From Nocardioides zhouii (GTDB lineage: Bacteria > Actinomycetota > Actinomycetes > Propionibacteriales > Nocardioidaceae), in assembly GCF_004137345.1 (NCBI RefSeq), contig NZ_SDWV01000014.1, positions 56,775 to 120,774 on the forward strand: a DNA stretch of 64,000 bases, given 5' to 3'. The notes beneath the pieces were generated by a model that made no database searches, had not been told where the DNA came from, and worked only from the letters and a program-made list of their open reading frames with translations. The position numbers and the translations under genes were made by a program. The number at the start of each line of letters is the position of its first letter. Within the stretch, counting starts at the first letter, position 1. Of the stretch, positions 7,844 through 16,713 are shown one piece after another.

Positions 7844-8406
7844 GGCGCGATTGTCCCATCCGCCGGGGACCAGTCGTCCCAGGGCGCCCACCAGCGGTCA
7901 TCGCGATCGAGAACGTCGGCCACGTCGGTCGCCGCTACGAGGACGGCGAGCAGCTCGTCCTGGGTGATCCGGCCGGCCGCCAGCGACGGCGCCAGGTCCT
8001 GCACGTCCTTCCACCGCCACTCGCCCCCGGCGGGGATCACAATGTCGAGCTGCAGGTCGTTGACCTCGATGCCGTCGCTCGTGCGGACGTACGGCGTCTC
8101 GAAGTTGACGTACCAGCTGAGGAACCGGCCGTCGGCGTCGAAGAACTTCCACACGGCGTACCAGTCGCCGACCCGGCGCAGCTTGAGCACCGTCGTGCCC
8201 TGCCAGGCGTCGAGGTGGCCCCAGGGGTGCGGCACCGGGTGCGGCGGGAAGCTCAGCGGCGTGCCGCTCGGCTGCAGGGTCGCGAGGATGCCGCCCGGAC
8301 CAGGGTCGTCTGCGAGCAGCCGCTCGTTCCAGTGCGCCCACGCGGCGCCGTGCAGCACCTCGCGCATCACGATGTCCGAGCCGGGCTCGAAGCCGGGCTC
8401 AGCCAC
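7840..8406 (-). CDS. DUF402 domain protein
   Basis: 188 residues. DUF402 proteins are beta-barrel phosphohydrolases or RNA-associated proteins; some act as nucleoside di- or triphosphatases. Family pattern: 'VLKLRRVGDWYAVWKFFDADGRFLSWYVNFETPYVRT', then 'VNDLQLDIVIPAGGEWRWKDVQDL', with the conserved Asp/Glu metal ligands (broken here into short pieces; positions about 85-145). GTG 8406 overlaps the purD stop by eight bases and the gene stop overlaps purB by four, making a tight purD-DUF402-purB unit. The second candidate start is ATG 8367. Sitting between two purine enzymes suggests a nucleotide-related role, which is inference. Confidence 0.85.
   Translation of the reverse strand: MAEPGFEPGSDIVMREVLHGAAWAHWNERLLADDPGPGGILATLQPSGTPLSFPPHPVPHPWGHLDAWQGTTVLKLRRVGDWYAVWKFFDADGRFLSWYVNFETPYVRTSDGIEVNDLQLDIVIPAGGEWRWKDVQDLAPSLAAGRITQDELLAVLVAATDVADVLDRDDRWWAPWDDWSPADGTIAP
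7850..7855 (-). promoter_or_regulatory. Possible internal -10 box for purB
   Basis: GACAAT on the minus strand ends 6 nt before the purB GTG and lies inside the DUF402 reading frame. It has the leaderless spacing seen elsewhere in the window. Confidence 0.4.
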
Positions 8407-9667
8407 GCGAGGCCGCACCCTCGACGACGCCGAGCGGCTCGGCGGCGATGTCGCGACGCCACTGGGCACCCGGGAAGGAGATGCTCGAGATGCCCTCGTA
8501 CGCCTTGGCGCGGGCGTCGGCGACGTCGGTGCCGGTCGCGCAGACCGCGAGCACCCGACCACCGGCGGTGACCAGACCGGCCTCCGTACGGGCGGTGCCG
8601 GCGTGGATGACGTCGACGTCGGTCTCGACGGTGAGGGTCTCGGTGCCGACGACGACGTCGCCGGAGCGGGAGCCCTCGGGATAGCCCGCGCTGGCCATCA
8701 CCACGGTGACGGCGGCGCCGTCGGCGAAGGTCGGGTCGGCCGCGGTCGAGAGGTCTCCGTCGGCCGCCGCCTTGAGCAGCACGCCGAGCGGGGACTCGAG
8801 CAGCGCGAGGACCGGCTGGATGTCGGGATCCCCGAAGCGCACGTTGAACTCGATGACCTTCGGCCCGTCGACGGTCAGCGCCAGTCCGACGTAGAGGCAG
8901 CCGACGAAGGGTGCGCCGAGGCGGCGCATCTCGGCGAGGGTCGGCGCGACGACCTCCGCCATCACGGTCTCGACGGTGCCGGTGGGCAGCCAGGCCAGCG
9001 GGGCGTAGGAGCCCATCCCGCCGGTGTTGGGGCCGCGGCCGCCGTCGAAGATCCGCTTGAAGTCCTGGGCCGGCAGCAGGGGCCGACCGGTCGTGCCGTC
9101 GCAGACGACGAACAGCGAGAACTCGGGCCCGTCGAGGAACTCCTCGACCACCACCCGCTCGCAACCGGCCGCGTGGGCGAGCGCCTCGGCGCGGTCGTTG
9201 GTCACGACGACACCCTTGCCCGCGGCGAGCGCATCGTCCTTGACGACGTACGGCGCACCGAAGGTGTCGAGTGCGGCGGCGACCTCCTCGGCGGTCGTAC
9301 AGGCGCGCGATCCGGCGGTCGGCACGCCGGCGGTCGCCATGACCTCCTTGGAGAAGGCCTTGGACCCCTCGAGCCGGGCTGCGTCGCCGGACGGCCCGAA
9401 CACCGCGATCCCCGCAGCGCGTACGGCGTCCGCGACGCCCGCGACAAGTGGGGCCTCCGGACCGACGACGACCAGCTCCGCGCCGATCGAGGTGGCGAGG
9501 GTGGCGACGGCCGGGCCGTCCATCGGGTCGACGTCGTGGAGGGTGGCGACCGCACCGATGCCCGGGTTGCCGGGCGCGGCGTGCACCTCGGAGACCGCCG
9601 GGTCGCGGGAGAGCGCGAGGGCCAGGGCGTGCTCGCGGCCGCCGGTGCCGATGACGAGGGTCTTCAC
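8399..9667 (-). CDS. purD: Phosphoribosylamine-glycine ligase (GAR synthetase)
   Basis: 422 residues, full length. ATP-grasp enzyme that joins glycine to phosphoribosylamine in step two of de novo purine synthesis. N-terminal 'VIGTGGREHALALAL' binds the substrate phosphate; the ATP-grasp core shows 'VVKDDALAAGKGVVV' near residue 145 and 'FDGGRGPNTGGMGSYAP' near 225; metal ligands sit in 'VIEFNVRFGDPD' near 290. The start is GTG 9667, eight bases after a TAGGCT box and without Shine-Dalgarno. First gene of the purD-DUF402-purB run. Confidence 0.97.
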   Translation of the reverse strand: MKTLVIGTGGREHALALALSRDPAVSEVHAAPGNPGIGAVATLHDVDPMDGPAVATLATSIGAELVVVGPEAPLVAGVADAVRAAGIAVFGPSGDAARLEGSKAFSKEVMATAGVPTAGSRACTTAEEVAAALDTFGAPYVVKDDALAAGKGVVVTNDRAEALAHAAGCERVVVEEFLDGPEFSLFVVCDGTTGRPLLPAQDFKRIFDGGRGPNTGGMGSYAPLAWLPTGTVETVMAEVVAPTLAEMRRLGAPFVGCLYVGLALTVDGPKVIEFNVRFGDPDIQPVLALLESPLGVLLKAAADGDLSTAADPTFADGAAVTVVMASAGYPEGSRSGDVVVGTETLTVETDVDVIHAGTARTEAGLVTAGGRVLAVCATGTDVADARAKAYEGISSISFPGAQWRRDIAAEPLGVVEGAASRG

Positions 9668-9675
9668 GGGCGTCG

Positions 9676-9681
9676 AGCCTA
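9676..9681 (-). promoter_or_regulatory. Probable -10 box of a leaderless purD transcript
   Basis: TAGGCT on the minus strand, 8 nt before the purD GTG, with no ribosome binding site between. The same hexamer precedes purC, DoxX and the M3 peptidase. Confidence 0.5.
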
Positions 9682-9711
9682 TCGGCGTCGTCGCGGCTCC
9701 CGACGCGCCGT

Positions 9712-10593
9712 TCAGGACTGGTCGGGGCCAGCGTCGTGCCGGGCGAGGCCGTGCCGGTCGAGGAAGTCGAGCGACGCGTCGGCGACGGCGCGCCAGCCGC
9801 CGTCGATCACCAGCGAGTGGCCGACCCCCGGGATCTCGACGATCTCGGTCGCGGAGTGCCCGTTCTTGCGCTGCTGCTTGTACGCGGCGTTGGCCAGGGC
9901 CCAGGGGACGATGTTGTCCTTCTCGCCGGAGATGACGAGCAGCGGGCCGCGCTCGGGGGTGCGCTTGTCGGCCTTCGCCTCGGTGGTCGGGTCGAGGTTG
10001 GCGGTGGCGGCCTGGAAGAGCGGGCGGCCGGGGGCAGGCGTGTGGAAGGTGTCGTACAGCTCGCGGGCCTCGGTCTCGTCGACGGCGTTGGCGAAGCCGT
10101 AGCGGAACTCGTCGAAGGTCAGGGTGACGGTCCGCTTGCGGTTGGCCGGGTTGCCCAGCACCGGGAACGCCGCCTTGAGCGCCGAGAACGGCAGCGGCAG
10201 CACGCCGCGGCTCGGGGCGGGGTCGATGCTCACCGTGGCCGACGCCAGGCCGCGACCGGCGATGATCTGGACGAGCAGGCCACCGAAGGAGTGCCCGACG
10301 ACGATCGGCGTGAGGTCGAGCGTGCCGATGACCTCGGCGACATGGTCCGCGACCTGGCCGACACCGACGCCGGAGAGGCTGTTGGCGTGCGCGTGGGCGG
10401 CGGCGTGGTCGGCCTGGTCGCCGGGCCAGTCGACGGCGAGGGCGGCATAGCCGCGCTCCTCGAAGGGCGTGCGCCAGGCGTCCCAGCTCTCGGCGAGGAG
10501 CCACAGGCCGTGGACGAAGTCGACGGGCTGGCGACCGGTGGCGTTGACGCGCTCGACCTCGGCGGCCTCGCGGGCGGTGATGGTGGTGGTCAT
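9712..10593 (-). CDS. Alpha/beta hydrolase
   Basis: 293 residues, no signal peptide. The nucleophile elbow is 'VVGHSFGGLL' (Ser near residue 100), the acid is probably Asp in 'SGEKDNIVP' near 225, and the base His in 'GVGHSLVIDGGW' near 262, so the triad is complete. The oxyanion-side motif is 'FVHGLWLLAESW'. Substrate is unknown; esterase, lactonase or haloperoxidase-like activity are all possible. The gene has an AGGAG 13 nt before ATG and a TACACT -10-like box at 10614-10619 on the minus strand. It is divergent from a TetR gene and the shared gap holds a palindrome, so it is the likely target of that repressor. Confidence 0.9.
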   Translation of the reverse strand: MTTTITAREAAEVERVNATGRQPVDFVHGLWLLAESWDAWRTPFEERGYAALAVDWPGDQADHAAAHAHANSLSGVGVGQVADHVAEVIGTLDLTPIVVGHSFGGLLVQIIAGRGLASATVSIDPAPSRGVLPLPFSALKAAFPVLGNPANRKRTVTLTFDEFRYGFANAVDETEARELYDTFHTPAPGRPLFQAATANLDPTTEAKADKRTPERGPLLVISGEKDNIVPWALANAAYKQQRKNGHSATEIVEIPGVGHSLVIDGGWRAVADASLDFLDRHGLARHDAGPDQS

Positions 10594-10621
10594 GGCTTGG
10601 ACCCTTCTCCTAAAGTGTAGA

Positions 10622-10637
10622 CAGAACGTTCGTTCTG
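10622..10637. promoter_or_regulatory. Palindromic operator between hydrolase and TetR genes
   Basis: CAGAACG-TT-CGTTCTG, a perfect 7-bp inverted repeat with a 2-nt centre. It lies just upstream of the TACACT -10-like box of the hydrolase gene, where a bound dimer would block the -35 region, and about 70 bp upstream of the TetR -10 box. It is the natural candidate site for the adjacent TetR regulator. Confidence 0.65.
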
Positions 10638-10706
10638 CTAGATGAACAGTGCTCCTCCCCCATCCATTCCGTCAAGGGAGGAGAGCCGCGATGAGAGAGG
10701 GATCAC

Positions 10707-10712
10707 TAGGGT
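10707..10712 (+). promoter_or_regulatory. Probable -10 box of a leaderless tetR transcript
   Basis: TAGGGT, 7 nt before the GTG at 10720. This spacing is the reason for preferring 10720 over the GTG at 10711, which overlaps the box itself. Confidence 0.5.
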
Positions 10713-10719
10713 GAGCGCC

Positions 10720-11268
10720 GTGTCCGAGGCCCGCGAGCGACTGCTGCGCACCGCCACCGAGCTGTTCTACGCCGAGGGCATCCACTCCGTCGGCGTGGAC
10801 CGCGTGCTGCGCGAGGCGGGCGTCACCCGCGCCACGATGTACCGCCACTTCGCCGGCAAGGAGGAGCTGGTCGTGGCCTACCTCGACGTCGAGGACGCCA
10901 CGATCCGGGGCTACTTCACCGCGGCCGCCGAGCGGGGCGGGACACCCGACGAGCTCCTGGACGCGGTCGTCGACGGCATCGCCACCGACGCCGGGCGCCA
11001 CCACACGCGGGGCTGCCCCTTCATCAACGCCTCGGCGGAGTACCCCGACCCTGACAGCGACGTACGCCGCGTGGTGCGCCGGCACCGCGACTGGTTCCGC
11101 GCGACGCTCACCGACGTCGTCTCCGCGGCCGGCCTGCCCGACCCGGCCGGGGCCGCGGGCGCGCTCGTGCTGCTCCGCGACGCCGCACTGGTCGGTGCCT
11201 ACCTCGACCCCGACCACGACGTCGTCGACACCTTCACCCGCGCAGCCAGGGAGCTGCTCGGGCGCTGA
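10720..11268 (+). CDS. TetR/AcrR-family transcriptional regulator
   Basis: 182 residues from GTG 10720 (an in-frame GTG at 10711 is possible). The N-terminal helix-turn-helix is clear: 'ARERLLRTATELFYAEG', 'VGVDRVLREAGVTRATMYRHFAGKEELVVAYL'. The C-terminal ligand domain includes 'RGCPFINASAEYPD', a Cys-containing segment seen in a TetR subgroup often beside hydrolases and oxidoreductases. It probably represses the divergent alpha/beta hydrolase and itself through the palindrome at 10622. Its effector is unknown. The stop is 9 bases from the convergent purA stop. Confidence 0.9.
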   Translation: MSEARERLLRTATELFYAEGIHSVGVDRVLREAGVTRATMYRHFAGKEELVVAYLDVEDATIRGYFTAAAERGGTPDELLDAVVDGIATDAGRHHTRGCPFINASAEYPDPDSDVRRVVRRHRDWFRATLTDVVSAAGLPDPAGAAGALVLLRDAALVGAYLDPDHDVVDTFTRAARELLGR

Positions 11269-11277
11269 CCGCGACGG

Positions 11278-12561
<1,284 letters not shown>

Positions 12562-12562
12562 C

Positions 12563-12640
12563 TCAGCCCTCCTCGTTCATGTCTACTGATGTGGACGCGG
12601 TGCACATGCGACGAGCCCCGGGCACAAGGCGTCGGGGCTC
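12563..12640 (-). promoter_or_regulatory. purA leader: hairpin and five-codon upstream ORF
   Basis: In the 174-bp gap between purA and the lipid kinase, GAGCCCCG (12613-12620) pairs with CGGGGCTC (12633-12640) around a 12-nt loop. Closer to purA, a minimal ORF from ATG 12580 (Met-Asn-Glu-Glu-Gly, stop at 12563) covers the purA Shine-Dalgarno. Either could modulate purA; no riboswitch fold that I recognise is present. Confidence 0.3.
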
Positions 12641-12723
12641 TTGCGGCCACACGCTATCGCACCCGGCCGGGCGGCCCCGGTCGCGCGTCCTCCGGGGTGG
12701 GACGGACGTCGTGAGTGGTGGGC

Positions 12724-12729
12724 TAGTGT
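12724..12729 (+). promoter_or_regulatory. Probable -10 box of the lipid kinase gene (leaderless)
   Basis: TAGTGT, 6 nt before GTG 12736; no Shine-Dalgarno in the gap CCGGAC. Confidence 0.5.
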
Positions 12730-12735
12730 CCGGAC

Positions 12736-13647
12736 GTGCGATCGCTGCTGGTCATCACCAATGCCGATGCCGGCACGTCGGACGAGGCAACCCTCGCGAC
12801 AGCGCTGGCGGTCCTCCGCGAGGAGGCGTCCGTCGAGGTGGCCAAGACGTCCAACCCCGGCGAGCTCGACGGCGTGCTGCACCGCGCGGGCGGACGGACC
12901 GTCGTCGTCGCCGGCGGGGACGGCAGCATCCACGCCGTGGTCACCGCCCTGCACAAGCGCCACGAGCTGGCCGGCTCGACCCTGGCCCTCCTGCCGATGG
13001 GCACCGGCAACGACTTCGCCCGCGGCAACGACATCCCCCTCGACATCGAGGAGGCGGCCCGCCTCGTGATCACCGGCGAGGCGCGACCGATCGACCTGAT
13101 CATCGACGAGACCGGCACGGTCGTCGTCAACAACGTCCACGTCGGGGTCGGCGCGCAGGCCAGCCGCAAGGGCGCGAAGTGGAAGACCCGCCTCGGCTCC
13201 GTCGGTGTCGGCAAGGTCAACCTCGGCAAGCTCGGCTACCCGATCGGCGCCCTGCTCTCCGCCTTCCACCCGCCCAGCTGGCGCCTGCGCGTCGAGCTCG
13301 ACGGCAAGGTCGTCAACGACGTCGACCGTCCGGTGCTCATGGTCGCGATCGGCAACGGCGGCAACGTCGGCGGCGGCACCGAGCTCAACCCCGACGCCGA
13401 CACCGAGGACGGCCGGCTCGACGTGATGATCAGCCGCGCGGTCGAGCCGATGGCCAAGCTGGCGTACGTCGCCAAGCTGCGTCGTGGCGAGCACGACGAG
13501 CGCGACGACGTGCTGACGCTGCGCGGGAAGACCGTCAAGGTGAGCGGCGACGAGTTCTGGATGTCCGCAGACGGCGAGATATCCGGGCCCGAGCGCAGCC
13601 GGAGCTGGCGCCTCGAGCCGGCGGCGTACTGCATGATCCTGCCCTGA
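12736..13647 (+). CDS. Diacylglycerol kinase family lipid kinase
   Basis: 303 residues. The catalytic domain has the glycine-rich 'VVAGGDGSIHAVV' near residue 57 and 'LPMGTGNDFARG' near 93, the nucleotide and substrate loops of the DAGK/YegS/sphingosine kinase fold; the C-terminal half has 'NGGNVGGGTELNPDADTEDGRLDV', matching the metal-binding and beta-sandwich part. It likely phosphorylates diacylglycerol or a related membrane lipid. GTG 12736 follows a TAGTGT box by 6 nt. The gene is monocistronic and ends at a long inverted repeat facing the next gene. Confidence 0.93.
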   Translation: MRSLLVITNADAGTSDEATLATALAVLREEASVEVAKTSNPGELDGVLHRAGGRTVVVAGGDGSIHAVVTALHKRHELAGSTLALLPMGTGNDFARGNDIPLDIEEAARLVITGEARPIDLIIDETGTVVVNNVHVGVGAQASRKGAKWKTRLGSVGVGKVNLGKLGYPIGALLSAFHPPSWRLRVELDGKVVNDVDRPVLMVAIGNGGNVGGGTELNPDADTEDGRLDVMISRAVEPMAKLAYVAKLRRGEHDERDDVLTLRGKTVKVSGDEFWMSADGEISGPERSRSWRLEPAAYCMILP

Positions 13648-13654
13648 CCCGGAC

Positions 13655-13705
13655 AGGTCGAGTGCGCTCGCGGCAGTAGTCACCACAGGGCTGCGCACTC
13701 GACCT
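13655..13705. terminator. Long-stem inverted repeat between convergent genes
   Basis: AGGTCGAGTGCGC (13655-13667) and its exact complement at 13693-13705 enclose 25 nt. It fills the gap between the lipid kinase stop and the HTH regulator stop, so it can end transcription from both sides. There is no U tract. Confidence 0.6.
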
Positions 13706-13716
13706 CCGCGGTCCAG

Positions 13717-14688
13717 TCAGAGCCAGCCGCGGCGGACCGCCTCCACGCCGGCCTGGAACCGCGTGTCGACGCCGAGCTCGCTCATCAGCGAGGCGACCCG
13801 GCGGCGTACGGTCCGCAGGCTGAGGTCAAGGTTGCGGGCGATCTGCTCGTCCTTGACGCCGTCGGCGAGCTCGACGAGCAGCAGGCGGCGGTGGTCGTTC
13901 TCGGCCAGCCGGTCGCCGCGGGCCTCGACGCGACTGGCGGTCTCCCAGAGCTCGTCGAAGTAGGCCTGGAGGATCCCGACGAGCGCGGCCTGCCGCACCA
14001 CCACGCGCCGGTCGGAGCCCGCGCCCAGCGGCTCGGGCACGATCGCGCGTCGTGGGCCGACGACCACCAGCCGGGTCAGGACGCTCGGCACGACCCTGAT
14101 CTCCTCGCCGATCTCGGCGCGCATCCGTAGCATGTGCGGGGCCTCCGACATCGCCCGGGCGGGATAGATCGCGCGGACGCGGCGGCCCTCGCGGACGGCG
14201 TTGCCGACGGCCACGGCCATCTCGGACTCGCTCGGCAGCCGCCACTGGTCGGGTCGGAGGAAGCACAGGTCTCCACGCTTCTCCCGGATCCACTGGGCGA
14301 TCAGCGCCGGTACGTCGCTCTCGGCCGACACGTCGCCGTCGATGTGCTCGTCGTCCGCCGACGCGGTCTCGCGACGCTCCGCCAGGATCGGGAGCACCTC
14401 GGCGATGCGCCTCAGCTCTCGCGCCTTGACGCCGAGCTCGTCGGCCTGGGCGACGAGCGCCCGACTGGTCGCGGTTGCGGGATCGATGACGTGCAGCACC
14501 TCGTCCTCGATGGTGACGATGTCGAGGGCCAGGAGCGGCGCGAGCTGGTCGAGCAGCTGCTCACGGGTCAGCAGGAGGCTGGCTGCGACCCCTTCGACGG
14601 TCTGCCCGGAGCCGGGCTGGATCCGGCGGTAGATGGGCTCCATCTGGGTCGGCAGCCCCAGCGCCGCGATCACCTTGCTGTCGTCCAC
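13717..14688 (-). CDS. Helix-turn-helix (LuxR-type C-terminus) transcriptional regulator
   Basis: 323 residues. The C-terminus ('LLLVELADGVKDEQIARNL', 'LSLRTVRRRVASLMSELGVD', about 268-306) is a GerE/LuxR-type DNA-binding domain. The N-terminus ('VIAALGLPTQMEPIYRRI', 'LLTREQLLDQLAPLLALDIV') resembles a TrmB-like winged helix, and the middle has a phospholipase D-like effector region ('RRVRAIYPARAMSEAPHML'). This architecture is common in actinobacteria with unknown ligands. Start GTG 14688 lies behind GGAGAGGTGGGG. The region upstream, shared with lysS, carries two dyads that may be its operator. Confidence 0.88.
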   Translation of the reverse strand: MDDSKVIAALGLPTQMEPIYRRIQPGSGQTVEGVAASLLLTREQLLDQLAPLLALDIVTIEDEVLHVIDPATATSRALVAQADELGVKARELRRIAEVLPILAERRETASADDEHIDGDVSAESDVPALIAQWIREKRGDLCFLRPDQWRLPSESEMAVAVGNAVREGRRVRAIYPARAMSEAPHMLRMRAEIGEEIRVVPSVLTRLVVVGPRRAIVPEPLGAGSDRRVVVRQAALVGILQAYFDELWETASRVEARGDRLAENDHRRLLLVELADGVKDEQIARNLDLSLRTVRRRVASLMSELGVDTRFQAGVEAVRRGWL

Positions 14689-14711
14689 GCCCCACCTCTC
14701 CCCGGACTGTT

Positions 14712-14768
14712 TGGCATCTTAGTGCCAGCGGCCACTTGGAGCCACTGTCAAGAGTGCCTTGCTGGCAC
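14712..14768. promoter_or_regulatory. Twin TGCCA-type dyads between HTH regulator and lysS
   Basis: TGGCA-N6-TGCCA at 14712-14727 and GTGCC-N5-GGCAC at 14754-14768 repeat the same half-site 42 bp apart, about four helical turns. GTGCCAGC (14722-14729) also pairs with GCTGGCAC (14761-14768). The array sits 24-80 bp before the regulator start, consistent with autoregulation. Binding protein is inferred. Confidence 0.5.
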
Positions 14769-14903
14769 AATGCTGCCGACCACTCGGGAGATCTGCGCGG
14801 ACGCGGGGGTGACTGCGCCGGATCGAAAGTGCTTGCACGGACCTCGAGTGGAGGCGTCGGAGCCGCCGCGGGGGACGGCTCCGGCGCCGATCCGTGCCAC
14901 CGA

Positions 14904-14909
14904 TAACCT
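14904..14909 (+). promoter_or_regulatory. Probable -10 box of leaderless lysS transcript
   Basis: TAACCT, 7 nt before the lysS ATG at 14917, with no Shine-Dalgarno in between. Confidence 0.5.
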
Positions 14910-14916
14910 TGCCCGC

Positions 14917-16626
14917 ATGGCACGAGGTGGACGGCAAGGGCAGGACACTCCCGTCGACTGGGTGACCCGGGCGGCGGACGACGCCGTACGCCATGCAGGC
15001 GAGGGCAACCTGGTCACCGTCGCCTCCGGCGCCTCCCCCAGCGGCCCGATCCACCTGGGCAACCTGCGCGAGTTCATCACCCCGCACTTCGTGGCCGAGG
15101 AGCTCCGCCGTCGCGGCGTGCCGGTGCGCCACCTCCACTCGTGGGACGACTTCGACCGGTTCCGCAAGGTGCCGGCCGGCGTACCCGCGTCGTGGGCCGA
15201 GCACATCGGTCGTCCCCTCACCGCCGTGCCCGACCCGTGGGAGTGCCACGCCAGCTGGGCCGCGCACTTCAAGGCACCCCTGCAGGAGGCGCTGAGCGAC
15301 CTCGGCGTCGAGATGGAGGAGATCTCCCAGACCGAGATGTACACCTCGGGCGCCTATCGCGACCAGGTCCTCCTCGCCGTCTCGCGCCGCGACCAGATCG
15401 AGGAGGTGCTCGCCCAGCACCGCACCAAGAAGGTCGCCCCTGCCGAGGACGCGTCCGACCAGGAGGCCGCCGACCTCGCGGACTCCGTCGCCAACGAGGA
15501 CGAGTCCCCGGCGGACTCCACGTCCGCCGACGCGATCGCCCGCTTCCCCTACCGCCCCTACTGCCGCGACTGCGGCCGCGACACCGTCACCACGACGGCG
15601 TACGACGAGGCCACGACGACGCTGTCCTACACCTGCTCGTCCTGCGGCTACGAGGGCACCACGAACCTCTCCACCGACAACGACGGCAAGCTCGTCTGGA
15701 AGGTCGACTGGCCGATGCGGTGGGCCTTCGAGTCGGTGAACTTCGAGCCGGCCGGCCGCGACCACATGACGCCCGGGTCGTCGTACACAGTGGGCACTGA
15801 GATCGTGTCGTCGATCTTCGACTGGCGCGCGCCGGCGCGGGTGATCTACGCGTTCGTCGGCTTCGCCGGCGTGCAGAAGATGTCGTCCTCGGCCGGAGGC
15901 GTCCCGACCGCGGTCGACGCGCTGCGGGTGCTCGAGGCGCCGATGCTGCGCTGGCTCTATGTCCGCCGCGCACCCACCCAGGCCTTCGACATCGACTTCG
16001 GCCCCGCCGTCGTACGCCTGTACGACGAGTGGGACGCGCTGGGCCGCAAGGCGGCCGAGAAGTCCGACGTCGCGACGCTCGCCTGGCACCGCGCGTCGGA
16101 GACGGCCGCCGGTCGGCTGCCCACGCCGGCCGTGCCGGTCCCCTTCCGGACGCTGTCCGGGATCGCCGACGTGACCGCCGGCTCCGCCGACCTCATCTCG
16201 AGGATCATCGAGTCGTCGGGCTTCCCGCACGACTCGGTCGCCGACCTCGAGCCGCGGCTCTCCAAGGCCGTGCAGTGGACGGCCGAGCACGTGCCGGCCG
16301 ACGAGCGAACGACCGTACGGTCCTCACCCGACACCGAGCGGCTGGCCGCGCTGTCGGAGGACGAGGAGCTGTGGCTGCGGATCTTCCTCGACCGCCTGCC
16401 CTCCGAGCCCGACCTCGAGGCCGTCACCGCCGTCGTCTACGGCGTGCCCAAGGTCGCCCGCGGCCTCGGGTTCGAGGACGCCCCGACCGACCAGGTGAAG
16501 GCCGACCAGAAGGACTTCTTCCGGCTGCTCTACCACCTGCTGGTGTCCGCCGAGCGAGGCCCGCGACTGCCCACCCTCGTCCTCGCCCTCGGCCCGGAGA
16601 AGGTCCGCCACCTCCTCGGCGCCTGA
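14917..16626 (+). CDS. lysS: Lysyl-tRNA synthetase, class I
   Basis: 569 residues. This is the Rossmann-fold class I LysRS (archaeal/LysK type), not the common class II enzyme: 'SGASPSGPIHLGNLREF' near residue 37 carries the HIGH-equivalent, and 'AGVQKMSSSAGG' near 320 the KMSKS-equivalent. Zinc-type cysteines are in 'YCRDCGRD' and 'TCSSCGYEG' (about 213-245). Between them and the catalytic core lies an acidic, low-complexity insert (about 173-207, rich in Asp, Ala, Ser). It charges tRNA-Lys in the cytosol. ATG 14917 follows TAACCT by 7 nt. Whether a class II lysS also exists cannot be seen here. Confidence 0.96.
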   Translation: MARGGRQGQDTPVDWVTRAADDAVRHAGEGNLVTVASGASPSGPIHLGNLREFITPHFVAEELRRRGVPVRHLHSWDDFDRFRKVPAGVPASWAEHIGRPLTAVPDPWECHASWAAHFKAPLQEALSDLGVEMEEISQTEMYTSGAYRDQVLLAVSRRDQIEEVLAQHRTKKVAPAEDASDQEAADLADSVANEDESPADSTSADAIARFPYRPYCRDCGRDTVTTTAYDEATTTLSYTCSSCGYEGTTNLSTDNDGKLVWKVDWPMRWAFESVNFEPAGRDHMTPGSSYTVGTEIVSSIFDWRAPARVIYAFVGFAGVQKMSSSAGGVPTAVDALRVLEAPMLRWLYVRRAPTQAFDIDFGPAVVRLYDEWDALGRKAAEKSDVATLAWHRASETAAGRLPTPAVPVPFRTLSGIADVTAGSADLISRIIESSGFPHDSVADLEPRLSKAVQWTAEHVPADERTTVRSSPDTERLAALSEDEELWLRIFLDRLPSEPDLEAVTAVVYGVPKVARGLGFEDAPTDQVKADQKDFFRLLYHLLVSAERGPRLPTLVLALGPEKVRHLLGA

Positions 16627-16632
16627 GCAACG

Positions 16633-16699
16633 TAGGCAGTTCGGCGCGGGATATCCGCGGCCGAGCGTGAGCGGGTTCTGACGAGCCGCGAACTGCCTA
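16633..16699. terminator. Long-loop inverted repeat between lysS and thioesterase genes
   Basis: TAGGCAGTTCG (16633-16643) and its exact complement (16689-16699) flank 45 nt that include GCGGGATATCCGC, itself self-complementary. It lies between converging stops, in the same arrangement as 13655-13705. Confidence 0.55.
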
Positions 16700-16713
16700 T
16701 CCTGGTGCCGAGG

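Noticed and set aside
8367..8406. ATG 8367 as start of the DUF402 gene
   Set aside because: GTG 8406 keeps the conserved N-terminal strand and gives the same overlapping arrangement seen at the other junctions of this operon; kept as an alternative only.
6149..10102. 1317-codon open frame on the plus strand
   Set aside because: It is antisense to purB, DUF402, purD and the hydrolase gene; its composition (Arg, Gly, Asp-rich, no domains) is the usual high-G+C shadow of genes with G/C third positions.
14689..14916. T-box or other tRNA-sensing leader before lysS
   Set aside because: No TGGNACCGCG-like T-box sequence and no specifier stem; the -10 box sits 7 nt before the ATG, leaving no leader RNA.
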